A stretch of DNA of 64,000 nucleotides from Acorus gramineus (GCA_030737835.1 CM060856.1:5605892-5669891), one strand, 5' to 3'; positions 42,441 through 54,334 are shown, counted from the stretch's first letter. Made by a program: numbers and translations. The notes: a model not told the origin generated them from the sequence alone.

Positions 42441-43318
42441 GGAATTAGTCAAAATTAATTAAAATCAAATCAAATCAAATCAATAAATAAATAAAGAAAA
42501 AGTCAACAAAAAAATTTTCCTAACTACCCACACCTCCTAAAACTACCCATTACCTTTTATAACCACCCCTCCCTTCCTCTATAAATAGGAGGGAGGGGGA
42601 GAGAGAAAAAAAAAAGGGAGGAAGAAAGGCAAGAACAAGAAAAGCCTAAGGGAGAGAAGGAAGAAAGCCAAAGCAAGAAGAAGAAGAAGAAGAAGAAGTG
42701 TGAGAAAAAATCTAAGGGAGAGATATACAAACTCTCCCTCGATTCCACCTTCTTCTTGAAGAACCCACCAAAAGAAGGAGAAGTCAAGAAAGCCAAAGAA
42801 GAAGAAAAAGAAAAGTGTGGAGAAAATCTAAGGGAGAGAAATACTAACTCTCCCTCGATTCCACTTTCTTCTTAAAGAAAAATGTGGAGAAAATCCAAGG
42901 GAGAGAAATACTAACTCTCCCTCGATTCCACCTTCTTCTTGAAGAATATCTTCACTTTGTTCACGAAGGAGAAAGTCCAGAGAAGGGAAGATCAAGAAAA
43001 AGCGGCTTCAAATCAAATCACAAGTTCAAAAAATCCAAGAAGGGTGAAGAACAAAGCACCGCTGGTCCTAAACAATAAGGCTCAAACTCAAAAGGCCCGA
43101 AGGATCACGCACCGCAAGCCTCTTCATCTTCTTTTTAAATTTTCACAAACTTGTAAAAATCTCTGAAGTTGTAATTCTCGAGACACTCTTCAAAGGAGAC
43201 CGAGGATCAGAGGATTAAAAGATCGAGTTGTACCCACGTCACCTTTTTTATGTATTGATTTGCTCTCCGAGCATATCATCATCTTTAAAATTTGTAAGGG
43301 ACATTTTTGTTCGCTACA
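42262..43318 (+). repeat. Right (3') LTR of the gypsy element
   Basis: 1,057 bp, TGTAGAGACAAA...CGCTACA, followed by the target duplication GTCGG. TATAAATA lies at 42580-42587. It differs from the middle LTR mainly in the GGCCC-rich block and in homopolymer lengths. Confidence 0.92.
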
Positions 43319-44995
43319 GTCGGATTCAATGTCATAATCATGATAAATGAATGATGTGTATTGTGTACGTGGAGCTTCTACTGGAAATACATAATAACAT
43401 CTAATTTAAATAACTTTGTTATAATGTTACCATTATGAACTTTTAAGTTAGAATGTACACAAATGCAATAGTGTATATATATCATGGTCGGTAACATTTT
43501 TTGGCATACAAATAGTTGATTTTATCATTTTTTTTTTTTATCGAAAGAGGAGTGAATTAAATATATGTTACAATAATATATATGAAATGGGACAACCATA
43601 TTATGGAGACATAACTGGCCTAGTCTGGTACACGAGGACACAAAAATGTAGAATGCTTTTCGTTTAAGTAATTTTTTTATTATAAATATAAATTTATAGA
43701 AAGATATATAAATTTAATGAAGTAAAAATTTATATAGCAAATTGTGAAATTAATTATTGATTTTTTTTTTCCTGTTTATCATTGAAAAACATGATATTTA
43801 TTTTTATACCTTTACCAAACCATATTGCTACATAGGCATCACTATTGAGGCTCTGCTGATAAGTACCAAGAGGTGTCATTCCCTCATTGGTTACTTGTTT
43901 GACTTTTAAAAAAGGTGAAAAATACAATATTACCCTCACTCTGATTTAAATTCCTCATGTTCCTCTCTCATGATTAAAGTCATCCTCATTTTTTTTCGAA
44001 AAATAAATCAACCTATACCATTTTGGAAACCTGGTTTTTCAAAACCAATTAAAAAAAAAAAGAAACCATTCATTACATTCGTGAAAATAAGACTGATATT
44101 CAAATCCTCTAGGGTTTTTTAAAAAAAGAACTGAAAGAAACGAAATCATTTAAAAAACCTATTTCGTCAAGAACACTGAAAAAGACCGAATTTTTGTTTT
44201 CAACAAGAAAATTATGGCGATAATGAATAATCTACGTTTGTTGCTAATTATTTGATTCTAATCATCGAATAAAGTATTTGTGATGAATGCAAATTTTTTT
44301 GATGAATGCAGAAATAAAACACAAATAACAGTATAAAACAAAAATTCAAAATAAAATTCAGTTTCATTTATAATTTGTAACTTAATTTCAACAATAAATT
44401 GCATTAAACATTAGTTACATTTACAATTAATGTAATTGGCTTTTGTTATACAAAACAATTAAAAGTTAGTTACGTTATTCCACAAATGTAACTGACTTTA
44501 AGATGTAATGCATGTTTATGTAAGATTAACATGTCATCGACTTTTAAAAATAATGTATATAAGTCCAAAATAATAGTTTGAATAATGAACTTTCGAATGT
44601 TACAAAAACCATGCCAATGTAAAATAATTTAAGATCAAACACTATATCTAAGAAACAAATGTAATAAAGGCCAAATCAAAGATTACCACTTTTAACACCT
44701 ACCATCAAATTCGATAACAAAAAATTGTAACAAATGCAAAACAAGGAATGGGATCTAAATACAAATTCTATTTTAGGCAGAGAAGAAAAAGCAGACTGAC
44801 AGACAATGCATTTTTTTTACCTTATAAAACAAAAGCGAAAAGATTATTAATAGCAAAAAATGATGGGATTTGATCATCCAAAAAAATTTAAAAAATCATG
44901 CTATATCAGCAACAATTGTAACTGAATCCTTAATTTTGAGGAATAATTATCCAAAAAGACAAAACTGATAAAATAATTATTACTATCACCTCATA
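43319..44995 (+). repeat. Non-coding repeat Y, copy 2, right part
   Basis: Continues the alignment with copy 1 from GTCGGATTCA (5218) to the phrase ATCAGCAACAAT (about 6810 in copy 1, about 44907 here). No genes. Similarity fades at about 44995, where the FAR1-like fragment begins. Confidence 0.8.
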
Positions 44996-46190
44996 TGCAT
45001 CCAAGTCCAATGGCGTGGTGCAAAAATGAAAATTATGTTATAAAGAAGGGAGAAAAGGGGTTGATAAACGAAAAGTCTTGCATTCACAAGCCGATACAAG
45101 AACATGATGTGAGGCACATATGGTTATCACTTATTAGTCTTCTGGTGCTTATCATGTCACTAAATTTGAAGAAATGCACAATCATGATCTTGTGTTGACC
45201 CCTTTGCGCCATAATTTGAAGTCATATAAAAAAATAGAAAATGCTCAAGTTGCTCAGGTTGACATCATAAACGGTTCAGGATTAGCACCAAAGACAGTTA
45301 TGGGTTTAATGAATGGATAAGTTGATAGTCAAGTTTTATTGTAATGTTATATGTTCTTCTTCATTACAGGTTGATCATATTTCTGAATTGGGAAGACGTT
45401 TTCAAGAACTAAGTCGTGGTCTCATTCAAGTGGTATCCAAGGTAGCCGAAACACACCATTCAACGAACCTACTTAAACGTCGTACAAATGAGACAATGAA
45501 GGAGGTTGAGAAAGATTTGAGGAAATCATTTCAAAATTGTCAAGATGATAACATGCAAGATGAGGTGGAGAGCATTTTGAATGTCGAGGTTGCTAAAGGC
45601 TTTAAGAGAAGAGGAAAGAAGACAATGGGAGGGAAGCCTTAAAAAAGATGGACTGGCGTGTTGGAGAAGAGATCACGAGGTCAAAGCTCTCAAACTCAAC
45701 ATGCGTCTCATAATGCAATTGAGAGCCCTCAACCCTTTGCGCCAATGGTTGGGAACTACGATAGTAGTCAAAGAATGACTTTAATGACTCAATTGCTACA
45801 CAGATATTTTATTTTTTATTTTTTTGGATGGAAAGTACGTTTCATATATTTTTTTACTTTCCAAATCTTTTTTAATATATGCACTAATATCTCCAGGCAC
45901 AAGAATCCCTTTTTTATCCTACTCAAATAACTCAAGCGTCAAATTTTTCTGTAGAATGGAGGATCACAAATTAATATTACTGGCACTCAGGGTAGTAAAA
46001 ATAAAAGAAAATGTAAGTATAAACTAGTCTACTTGATTTCATATAAATAAGTTCATTACAAACATTAACATGGATCAATTTATATCGCAGGTGCTAGATG
46101 GAGTTTGAAGTTTTACACAATTCAAGGTTGCCTGGACTGCTTTTGTCGCTTGGATTTGCATCTATTGCAGTGTGTGGTGTTGTTACAGGT
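44996..46190 (+). pseudogene. FAR1/MULE transposase-related gene fragment
   Basis: About 45145-45310 translates as YHVTKFEEMHNHDLVLTPLR, then YKKIENAQVAQVDIINGSG, the hallmark of the FAR1-type WRKY-GCM1 zinc-finger DNA-binding domain (KF-EEHNH, SH-R, AQ--ID---SG). The upstream half of the domain (GAKMKIML) is followed by a stop. At 45369 a TTCATTACAG acceptor leads into a helical C-terminal-like exon (VDHISELGRRFQELSRG... to ESILNVEVAKGFKRRGKKT), followed by GTQGSKNKRKC and a GTAAGT donor near 46014. The central MULE transposase domain is missing. It is either a degraded FAR1-related host gene or a spliced remnant of a Mutator-like element; I cannot choose between them. Confidence 0.6.
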
Positions 46191-46629
46191 TAATCAAACA
46201 TTATATCGTGTGTTGAATACTTTTATGTTCTATTTGATTGTTGTGGAGCTGTTAACCGAGACTTAATGCACTGATTATACATCGTTTGCGCTGAAGGCAA
46301 TTATGGAAACCGTGCATACGCTTTGTATTATATCCTACATTCCTTTAAAATCATGATCATCCTTCCATTATTTATCGGTCTAAAATCGTGACCAGCCTAC
46401 CAGATATCAGACGAGCCAATGGATTGAATATCGGCATCCATTGTTGTAAACATTTATTAGTAACAAAAAAGGCTAATGGCAGGAGACACTTTCTGTTCAA
46501 GGAAAACAATGTTATACATCATCAACAAATGGTGAGGTTCAATAGATGGAATTGTTCCGAGGCTATTACATATGCGATGGGGTTGGAATGTTAGCTGGTG
46601 TTCACTCACACCACTGAATTGCAATCATG

Positions 46630-46633
<4 letters not shown>
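46191..46633. other. Spacer without recognised genes
   Basis: Moderately complex sequence. A 68-codon frame (46388-46594) has no known domain. It could contain 3' parts of the FAR1-like fragment. Confidence 0.4.
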
Positions 46634-46660
<27 letters not shown>

Positions 46661-46663
46661 ACG
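46634..46663. repeat. (GA)n microsatellite
   Basis: About 13 to 14 GA units lying about 80 bp upstream of the candidate promoter. GA repeats near plant promoters can act as GAGA-type elements. Confidence 0.95.
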
Positions 46664-46739
46664 GACAGGATTAAAAGCATGGACGGTTTAGAGAATGGAG
46701 AGGATTAAACGGCATGACAGATTGAGAAAGGTCTGTTAG

Positions 46740-47057
46740 TGATCACGTGGTGTCCACGTGAGGGAATGGGATTTAGTGGGACATGTGGCGTGTTCCGATT
46801 CGTCACCATAGAGACACTCTGTGGTTGTTCCCCCATAAGTTTTGATCCCGATACTCCCACCGACCTTTTTCTTAAAATCACAACCCTTTTAAATCCACAA
46901 CACTGCCTTTTGATTTTATATCAATCCCACCCCCTTATAAAGATCCCTCAAGAGAAACACCAAACCCACCTCCCTCAGTTTTGTGTTACAATTTCCCTCT
47001 CTCCTCTCCCTGAGCTTTCCTCTCATTCCTCCTCTTCACTCCCCAGCCGTCGAGAAT
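46740..47057 (+). promoter_or_regulatory. Candidate host promoter and 5' leader with twin G-boxes
   Basis: Two CACGTG G-boxes at 46744-46749 and 46755-46760 (the first in ABRE-like CACGTGG context) are followed by a TATAAA box at 46936-46941 and, about 30 bp further, by a CT-rich stretch (CCCTCTCTCCTCTCCCTGAG) typical of plant 5' leaders. An ATG follows at 47058. The Copia insertion begins only 21 bp beyond that ATG. G-boxes of this type bind bZIP and bHLH factors in light and ABA responses; the regulation itself is inferred. Confidence 0.65.
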
Positions 47058-47078
47058 ATGATTCCGCGACGTCATCAC

Positions 47079-47361
47079 TATTGGGAATGATGGTCCATCT
47101 CATGAGAAGGTGGCCTTGGTACATGGTACTTGCACTTAGTTCTTGGTGCATGTATTCACTACCTTGAGAACACATGGTTGTCTCTTGGAACCATGTATGA
47201 ACTTATTGGTGTGGTCTCCTATGTCTTGATAGATGTAAGAGTTGTCACTTTTCAATGCATAGGAAGAGGTGTTCATTAAGTTGTTGGTGGAACACTAAGT
47301 GACATGTCCTCTCTATATAAAGGAGGGAGATGGGAGTGGAAAATTAATTCAATTCAATCTA

Positions 47362-47397
<36 letters not shown>

Positions 47398-47614
47398 CAA
47401 CTTGTAAATCTACTACACAAAAATAGTTGTGAGTGAGGTGTTCTCTTAAGAGTGTTTCCTCTAGTGAGTTCTAGAGAGATATTGTAATCCCATTTTCCAT
47501 AGTGGAAGATTTTAGAGTTTGGCCCGTGGTTTTTTCCTTTTCATCTTGGAAGGGTTTTTCATATAAATTTGTGTGTTCTTTTGTTCTTCTTTCTCAACAC
47601 ATCTTTTTCCAACA
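47079..47614 (+). repeat. 5' LTR of the Tork-like Copia element
   Basis: Begins TATTGGGAATG (the right LTR begins TGTTGGGAATG) and ends CCAACA. It contains a CTATATAAAGGAGGG TATA box at about 47313-47320 and an AG microsatellite at about 47366-47393 that is much shorter in the right LTR. Confidence 0.9.
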
Positions 47615-47681
47615 AGTGGTATCAGAGCAAGGTGGCTAGACTTCTTGTGTTGAGATAAAAACATCCACCGGTGGCGTACGG

Positions 47682-48405
47682 ATGCCTAGCCTGAACGGAG
47701 AGAATTGGGTGATATGGAAGTCGAAGATGGAGGACCTTCTCTATTGCAGAGATCTCTATGCACCATTACAAGGTGATACTGCCAAGCCAGCAACCATGAC
47801 GCCGGAGGATTGGAAGATGCTCGATGCGAAGGCCATTGGCACCATTCGACAGTGGGTGGATGACTCCGTGTTCCATCATTTGTCAAATGTGACTTCGGCA
47901 AAAAGTCTATGGGAGAAACTTCAAGATCTCTACGAGAGGAAAACTGCCGACAACAAAAGCTTTCTTGATTCGAAAGCTTGTCAATCTCAAGTTCAAGGAA
48001 GGTTACTCCATATCCGAGCATCTTAATGAAGTTCAAAGCATTGTTAATCAGCTTGCAGCCATGAAGATGGTGTTGGACAATGAGCTCCAAGCACTCCTCT
48101 TGCTTAGCTCATTGCTGGATAGTTGGGAGACCTTGGTGGTGTCTCTCAGTAACTCTGCGCCTGATGGAGTTGTGTCCATGAGCCAAGTCACAAGCAGCCT
48201 CTTGAATGAAGAAATCCAAAGAAAGTCTTCCGACTCTTCCCATTTTCATGCTCTTGTCACCGAGCATAGGGGGAGGAGTAAAACTCGACAACCCCACAAT
48301 CATGACAAGTCAAAAGGAAGGTCGAAGGTTAGAAAGGAGATTTCTTGCTATCACTGTGGGAAGAGTGGACACATGAAGCGTGAATGTCGCAAGCTCAAGC
48401 GGTAG
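47682..48405 (+). pseudogene. gag: gag of the Tork-like Copia element
   Basis: Contains the UBN2-type gag domain (SLNGENWVIWKSKMEDLL, WVDDSVFHHLSNVTSAKSLW) and a CCHC knuckle CYHCGKSGHMKREC near its end. Typical of Tork/Tnt1 elements. A fossil reading frame. Confidence 0.85.
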
Positions 48406-48818
48406 AACAAGCAATGAGGGCCTGATGAGAAAACGAAGAACAAAGATAGTGCAGCTGTCGCCACAGACAATGAGATTGTTCTTTTCTCGATGTGTAAAGA
48501 AGAACGTTCAAATCTCGCATGCCAAGAGTCAGAATGAGTGATTGACGCCTCGTACCATGCTACTCCTCAGAAGGACTACTTCACTTCGCTTCGTTAAAGT
48601 AACCTTGGTACAGTAAAAATGGGTAACAAAATTCTTCTCAAATTCTTGGCATTGGAGATATTTTTGTTAGTACTAATCTTGGAACAAAGATGGTTCTAAA
48701 GGATGTCAGATTTGTGCTCGATCTTCATCTTAATCTTCTCTCCATGGGCAAGCTTGATGAAGAAGGGTGTACAAGCAGCTTTGGTAAAGGATGATGGAAG
48801 CTTACCAAAAGGGCACAT

Positions 48819-49790
48819 GTGTTGGCAAAAGGGAAAATGTGCTGCATTCTCTACAAAACCCAGTCGCACTTGGAGAATGGTGGGATCAGCACAGCGGAGG
48901 GTACCTCTATTGATTTGTGGCACAAGCGTCTTGGGAAAGGACTACAAACTCTCGCAAGGAGACCTATTAATGCTAACAAAAAGAAAACTAAAATATTGGA
49001 CTTGGTTTATTCCGATGTGTGTGGACCTATTAATGTGAAAACTCTTGGTGGTGCTTCTTACTTTGTGACCTTCATAGATGATGCATCTAGAAAGGTGTGG
49101 GTGTACATGCTAAAATCCAAAGATCAAGTCCTTGAAGTCTTTCAAGACTTTCATGCCAAAGTTGAAAGAGAAACTGGAAAGCTCCTGAAGTGTATTCTCA
49201 CAGATAATGGTGGTGAGTATACTTCAAAGAAATTTGAAGAATATTGTTCTAAACATGGCATAAGACACCAAAGGTCCGTACCACACACACCCCAACACAA
49301 TGGAGTTGCTAAAAGGATAAACCGCACAATTGTGGAGAGGATTAGGAGTATGCTTTCCTTGGCAAATTTGCCTAAAACTTTTTGGGGAGAAGCAGTGCGT
49401 ACTGCAGGCTACTTAATAAATTTGTCCCCCTCTATCCCATTGGATGGGGACGTTCCTGAAATGGTTTGGAGTGGGAAAGATGTCTCCTACTCTCATTTGC
49501 GTGTATTCGGGTGCAAGGCATTTGTGCATGTGCCTAAGAAGCAAAGGACAAAACTTGATGACAAAGCCAATCCATGCATCTTCTTAGGCTATGAAAATGA
49601 TGAATTTGGGTATAGGTTGTGGAATCCGAAAAATAAAAAGGTTGTAAGGAGTATGGATGTTGTCTTTTATGAAGATAAAACTCTTAGTGATTTTGAAAAA
49701 GAAGAGCCACCAAAAGCACGTGTCATCCCAGATTTGATTCCCACATCTACTATTACGCCTTCTCCTTTGTCACAGAATGTTGATGTGTAG
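48819..49790 (+). pseudogene. Pre-integrase and integrase of the Tork-like Copia element
   Basis: Contains the end of the GAG-pre-integrase region (DLWHKRLGKG) and an integrase core with VYSDVCGPINVKTLGGASYF, LTDNGGEYTS and PQHNGVAKR, then FLGYENDEFGYRLW at the C-terminus. Confidence 0.87.
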
Positions 49791-50021
49791 GAAGATGAAG
49801 AAATTGTAGGTTCACTGATTTCTAATCAGGGGGAGCAAGAACATGTGGAGGTGCCACATATGGATGAACCCCAAGTACCTCAGTTGAGATGGTTAGAAAG
49901 ATGTCGACAAGCCTCAACTAGATATGCTGCTTCAGAGTACACTATGGTGACAGATGCAGATGAACCAGAAAACTTTCATGAAGCACAAGTTCATGAGTAG
50001 AAGGACAAGTGGAAGAAAGCT

Positions 50022-51510
50022 ATGCAAGAGGAGATTGACTCCTTGCATAAGAACCACACATATGAGCTGGTGGAGCTGCCAAAGAACCGAAAAGCCTTGA
50101 AGAACAAGTGGGTGTTCAAAATCAAGAATGAAGGAAATGATCATGTCAAGTACGAAGCTCGCCTCGTGGTGAAAGGTTTCGGCCAGAAACAAGGAATTGA
50201 CTATGAAGAAATTTTTTTCTCTTGTTGTGAAAATGTCTTCTATTCGGGTTATCCTTGGTCTTGCTGCTTCTTTAGGCCTTGAAGTTGAACAACTAGATGT
50301 GAAGACGACATTCCTCCATGGTGATTTGAATGAGAAAATTTACATGGAGCAACTAAAGGGCTTCAAGGTAAAAGGTAAAGAACACCTGGTTTGCAAGTTA
50401 AAAAAGAGCTTGTACGGGCTCAAGCAGGCACCGCGACAGTGGTACAAGAAGTTTGATTCCTTTATGCTTGACCATGGTTACAAGAGAACATCTACAAATC
50501 ATTGTGTTTATAATCAGAAGTTTTCTGATGATTATTTCATTATTCTCTCTTTATATGTTGATGACATGCTTGTTGTTGGAAAGAATAAATGTAGGATTGA
50601 CAAACTAAAGAAGGAGTTGAGCAAGTCCTTTGACCTGAAGGACTTAGGTCCAGCACAACATATATTGGGAATGAAAATATCTCATGATAGGAAGAAAAAG
50701 AAACTATGGCTATCACAAGAACGGTACATCGAGCGTGTACTCGAGAAGTTCAAGATGCAGAATTCCAAGCCGGTCAGCACGCCTTTAGCAGTCCATTTCA
50801 AGCTCAGTGCACAACAGTGTCCTTCAAATGAGAAGGAAAAAGAGGCTATAAAGAGCATCCCATACGCCTCAGCCGTCGGAAGTTTGATGTACTCTATGGT
50901 GTTTACAAGGCCCGACATTGCACATGCAATTGGTGTTGTCAGCAGATTTTTTGCCAATCCTGGCAAAGAACATTGGGAAGCGGTAAAATGGATCCTCAGA
51001 TATCTCAGAGGAACCTCAAAATATTCTTTATGTTTTGGAGATGATATGCTTATTTTGCAAGGCTACATTGATTCTGACATGGCAGGTGACTTGGACAAAA
51101 GGAAGTCCACATCAGGATATTTGTTTACCTTTGTAGGGGGAGCCGTGTCATGGTTAGCTGCAAAAGGTTGTCGCACTATCCAGTACAGAAGCTGAGTACA
51201 TAGCTGCTACTGATGCTAGCAAGGAGCTTCTGTGGATGAAGAATTTCTTGAATGAACTATACATCACCCAAGTTCGTTCTTCACTGTGACAGTCAGAGCG
51301 CCATCGACTTGAGTAAAAATGCCACTTATCACTCAAGGACACGGCACAACGATGTTCACTATCATTGGATCCGAAAGGTTTTGGAGAACCGCCTGATGCA
51401 CCTCTCAAAGATTGAATCAATTCGAAATCCATCTAATATGACAACGAAGTCTCTAACAAAAGAGAAGCATAGTCTTTGCAGAAGCTTGGGGGGCATGACT
51501 ACAGCTTGAA
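50022..51510 (+). pseudogene. pol: Reverse transcriptase and RNase H of the Tork-like Copia element
   Basis: Reverse transcriptase motifs: LVVKGFGQKQGIDYEE, QLDVKTTFLHGDL, LKKSLYGLKQAPRQWY and the catalytic YVDDMLVVG (about 50560). RNase H of Copia type follows from about 51060 (GYIDSDMAGDLDKRKSTSGY), with CDSQSAIDLSKN near 51290. Confidence 0.9.
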
Positions 51511-51541
51511 GATCCCTCCTCATGTGGATGGAGGGGGAGAT

Positions 51542-52082
51542 TGTTGGGAATGGTGGTCCATCCCATGAGAACGTGGTCTTGGTACTTGGTGATTGCACTT
51601 AGTTCTTGGTGCATGTATTCACTACCTTGGGAACACATGGTTGCCTCTTGGAACCATGTATGAACTTATTAGTGTGGTCTCTTATATCTTGGTAGATGTA
51701 AGGGTTGCCCCTTCTCAATGCATAGGAAGAGGTGTTCATTAAGTTGTTGGTGGAACACTAAGTGACATGTTCTATCTATATAAAGGAGGGAGATGGGGGT
51801 GGAAACTCAGTTCAATTCAATCTAATCCAAGAGAAGAAGGAAGTAGAGAGAGAGAGAGAGTTGCTACTTGTAAATCCACTACACAAAAATAGTTCTGTGA
51901 GTGAGGTGTTCTCTTAAGAGTGTTTCCTCTAGTGAGTTCTAGAGAGATATTGTAATCCCATTTTCTATGATGGAAGTTTTCGGAGTTCAACCCGTGGTTT
52001 TTTCCCTATCATCTTGGAAGGGTTTTCCACGTAAATTTGTATGTTCTTTTGTTCTACTTTCTCAACACATCTTTTCCCAATA
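51542..52082 (+). repeat. 3' LTR of the Tork-like Copia element
   Basis: Begins TGTTGGGAATGG and ends CCCAATA. It matches 47079-47614 throughout. Confidence 0.9.
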
Positions 52083-52213
52083 ATAACCTGCATGACGCTG
52101 TCCCATACCGTCAGTCCCCGTGCAACAGTCACCCTATGCTCTCCGTCCATAGTGTATTTCTTTTAAATGATGACCCAATAGTGAAATACAAAGGTTACTA
52201 TATATGTCTTATT

Positions 52214-52339
52214 TGTTAAATGTATACATATGTTAGGGTTAAGGGTAGATTAATATTTTCATTGTTTCCCTTTTTATGCTATAAATATTCGATACAAACC
52301 CTAATAATATTCTTGATTCATTCTTTTCATATTCTAACA
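52214..52339 (+). repeat. 5' LTR (126 bp) of the short-LTR Copia element
   Basis: TGTTAAATGTATACATATGT at the start, a GCTATAAATATTCG TATA box at about 52278-52290 and TTCTAACA at the end. Confidence 0.93.
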
Positions 52340-52382
52340 TGGTATCAAAGCTTGAATCCAATTTTTTTCTTTGACTTTCTGT

Positions 52383-53140
52383 TGGCGTTACTCTCCGTTC
52401 GCTAGATCGTCGACACTTCGCTGTCCGTCACCCCATTCGTGTCACCCCACACAGACTTGCCGCCTTAGCGCCGCTGCCCCACGCAGATCTGCCGCATCTG
52501 CGCTGCTGTGCCGCTGCCACGCTCTCACTGCTCCTCCGTTGTGCCACCGCTGCGCCACCCTATGCCACCGCGGGCAACCCCGCTGCTGTCCTCATGCAGA
52601 TCTGTCGCAATTGTGCCGCTGCTGCGCCTCCCTGTGCCACCCTACCGCGTCGCCTCGCGTATCCCCGCCGTTGTCCTCAACCAGATTTGCCACATCTGTG
52701 ATGCTACCGTGCCGCCCTGTCGCGCTGCCTCGCGCTGCTCTGCCACCCTATCACGCCGTCCAACGCCACATCTGCGCCCTGCCCGCGCCCCATCTGCGCC
52801 CTACCCGCGCCCCGTCCGCGCACTGCCCGCACCTGCCTGCACGTAGTCTTCGTGTTGCGTGATCAGCGTAGATCCGCGTCGATTAGCTTGAATTTCCTGG
52901 GATCCTTTCCCGGATTCTGTCGGACAGATTCTGTCACGGACAGCATCCCAGATCTCCCGGGAATTCGTCCCGAGTCCAGACGCGTCAACGCATTCCGGAT
53001 CCAGTGCTTCGCTCCCGCGCACGCCCGACCCAGCTGCTCGACCCGACCCGGCTCTAGCGCACGACCTGGTTCCAACAGCAGCTGCCCGATCCGGATCCAC
53101 TGCCCGACCCAGATCCGTGACCCATTTATCGCCCCATCGT
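52383..53140 (+). other. GC-rich leader of the short-LTR Copia element
   Basis: About 750 bp rich in C and G with degenerate repetition of phrases such as CGCAGATCTGCCGC and TGCGCCGCTGC, in sharp contrast to the AT-rich surroundings. Long open frames here (Pro/Arg/His-rich on +, Gly/Arg-rich on -) result from base composition. It lies between the primer site and gag. Confidence 0.8.
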
Positions 53141-53278
53141 CGCATTTTTCGGTATTTTATTTATCTGGCCACTACGGGTTCATTCGGAGTCCAAATATAG
53201 TCATATTGGTACTCATTTTGCTCCATTTTCATCATCTGAGGCATATATTTTTTCTGTTATTCTCTTTTTTGCCTATTA

Positions 53279-54120
53279 TGGCTACGGATAATACTCAGAT
53301 CATCGATGTTAAGTTTGATGGTAACAATTATGATGTCTGGTCTATTAGTCTTGAACTTCAGCTTGATTATCGTCGCCTATTGGGTCATGTTACTGGCACT
53401 AATCTAGCTCCTGTACTTGAACCATCTCCACCGGGTTCTGATGAGACTACCATCAAGGCCAGAGCTGAGGCATATACTAAGGCATTGTTCACATGGAAGG
53501 AGGCCGATTCTCGGGTGAAAGCTTATATTGCTTCTTCGGTTATTCCAAATATCCGTAAACATTTGAAGCCGTTCATTACAGCCAAGGAATATTGGGACTT
53601 TCTGAAGAATTTCTATACGCAGACCGATGGTGCTCAGGAATTCTATCTACATCAGGCCATTTCTACTTCTTATCAAGGGGAGCTTTCTATTCGTGATTTT
53701 ATTCTTTTTTTGATTACTGGGATCAACTCGCACCTATGGATCCTCAGATGGAGGGTATTTTTCTGACACGCTATCGTGAGTACCGTAATCGTCAACGATT
53801 GTACCAATTCTTGATGCGTCTTCGTCCTGAGTTCGAGGCTATTCGTGCACAGATTCTTCATCGTTCTCCCAAACCGTCTCTTGATACGGTTCTTTTTGAG
53901 TTAGTTGCTGAGGAGACGCGTCTTCGCACTGTTGTCACTCCGCCTATCGTTGATCACAGTTCTGTCAATGTTGCACATCGTCAAGACAATCGCTACACTC
54001 GGGTCACTTGCTATTATTGCCATAAATTTGGACACGTGCAATCTGAATGTCGTAAGCGTGCTCGTGATGGTGCTCCTCTTGTTTATGTACCTCGCACTTC
54101 AGCTCCTGGAGCGCTTCCTC
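53279..54120 (+). pseudogene. gag: gag of the short-LTR Copia element
   Basis: Starts MATDNTQIIDVKFDGNNYDVW. Contains the Copia gag helical domain (KAYIASSVIPNIRKHLKPF, EYWDFLKNFYTQTDGAQEF) and a CCHC knuckle CYYCHKFGHVQSEC at about 54010-54051. Confidence 0.85.
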
Positions 54121-54334
54121 CAGCACCTCGTCCACTAGATCCTGCAGCATCACGTGCACTAGCACCTCGGGCACAAGCACCTCGGGCACCATCTACAGTT
54201 CCTCCACGTCGTTCTCAGCCTAGACCTGCAGCTGCTGTTGCATCTATATTTCTACTGATCCGCCGGCATATTCTTCCTCTCAGATCACTGAGAGTCTTGC
54301 GCAGCTCCACCTTCAACAACAACAGCTTCAAGAT

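Larger units (their letters stand above)
27475..43318 (+). mobile_element. Tat-lineage Ty3/gypsy retrotransposon with three LTR segments and an antisense gene (15.8 kb)
   Basis: The element lies inside repeat Y copy 2 and is flanked by the perfect 5-bp duplication GTCGG (27470-27474 and 43319-43323). Copy 1 shows the unoccupied site at about 5218. From left: a partial LTR (27475-28011), a remnant of the 3' internal region (28012-28806), a full LTR (28807-29847), the main internal region (29848-42261) and a full LTR (42262-43318). The internal region has gag, protease, reverse transcriptase, RNase H, a second RNase H, integrase and, on the opposite strand, a two-part gene of PMD type. The second RNase H and the antisense gene are hallmarks of the Tat (Retand/Ogre) lineage. 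The coding region is long and mostly open, with a handful of breaks. The two full LTRs look about 97-98 percent alike, so the element is young. Confidence 0.93.
47079..52082 (+). mobile_element. Ty1/Copia retrotransposon, Tork/Tnt1-like, 5.0 kb
   Basis: LTRs of 536 bp (47079-47614) and 541 bp (51542-52082) flank gag, integrase, reverse transcriptase and RNase H in Copia order. The flanking 5-mers are ATCAC and ATAAC, a near-match target duplication. TGGTATCAGAGC at 47617-47628 is the initiator-Met tRNA primer site, and GGAGGGGGAGATT just before the right LTR is the polypurine tract. The LTRs differ at perhaps 4-6 percent of sites by eye. The coding region carries several breaks. It lies inside the candidate host gene at 47058. 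Confidence 0.92.

Noticed and set aside
46739-47167. 142-codon open frame starting at the G-boxes
   Set aside because: It joins the host promoter and leader to the Copia LTR and starts upstream of the TATA box, so it cannot be a natural coding region.
52371-52862. Cys/His/Arg/Pro-rich open frame of 163 codons
   Set aside because: Lies in the GC-rich, internally repeated leader of the short-LTR Copia element; several frames on both strands are open for compositional reasons.
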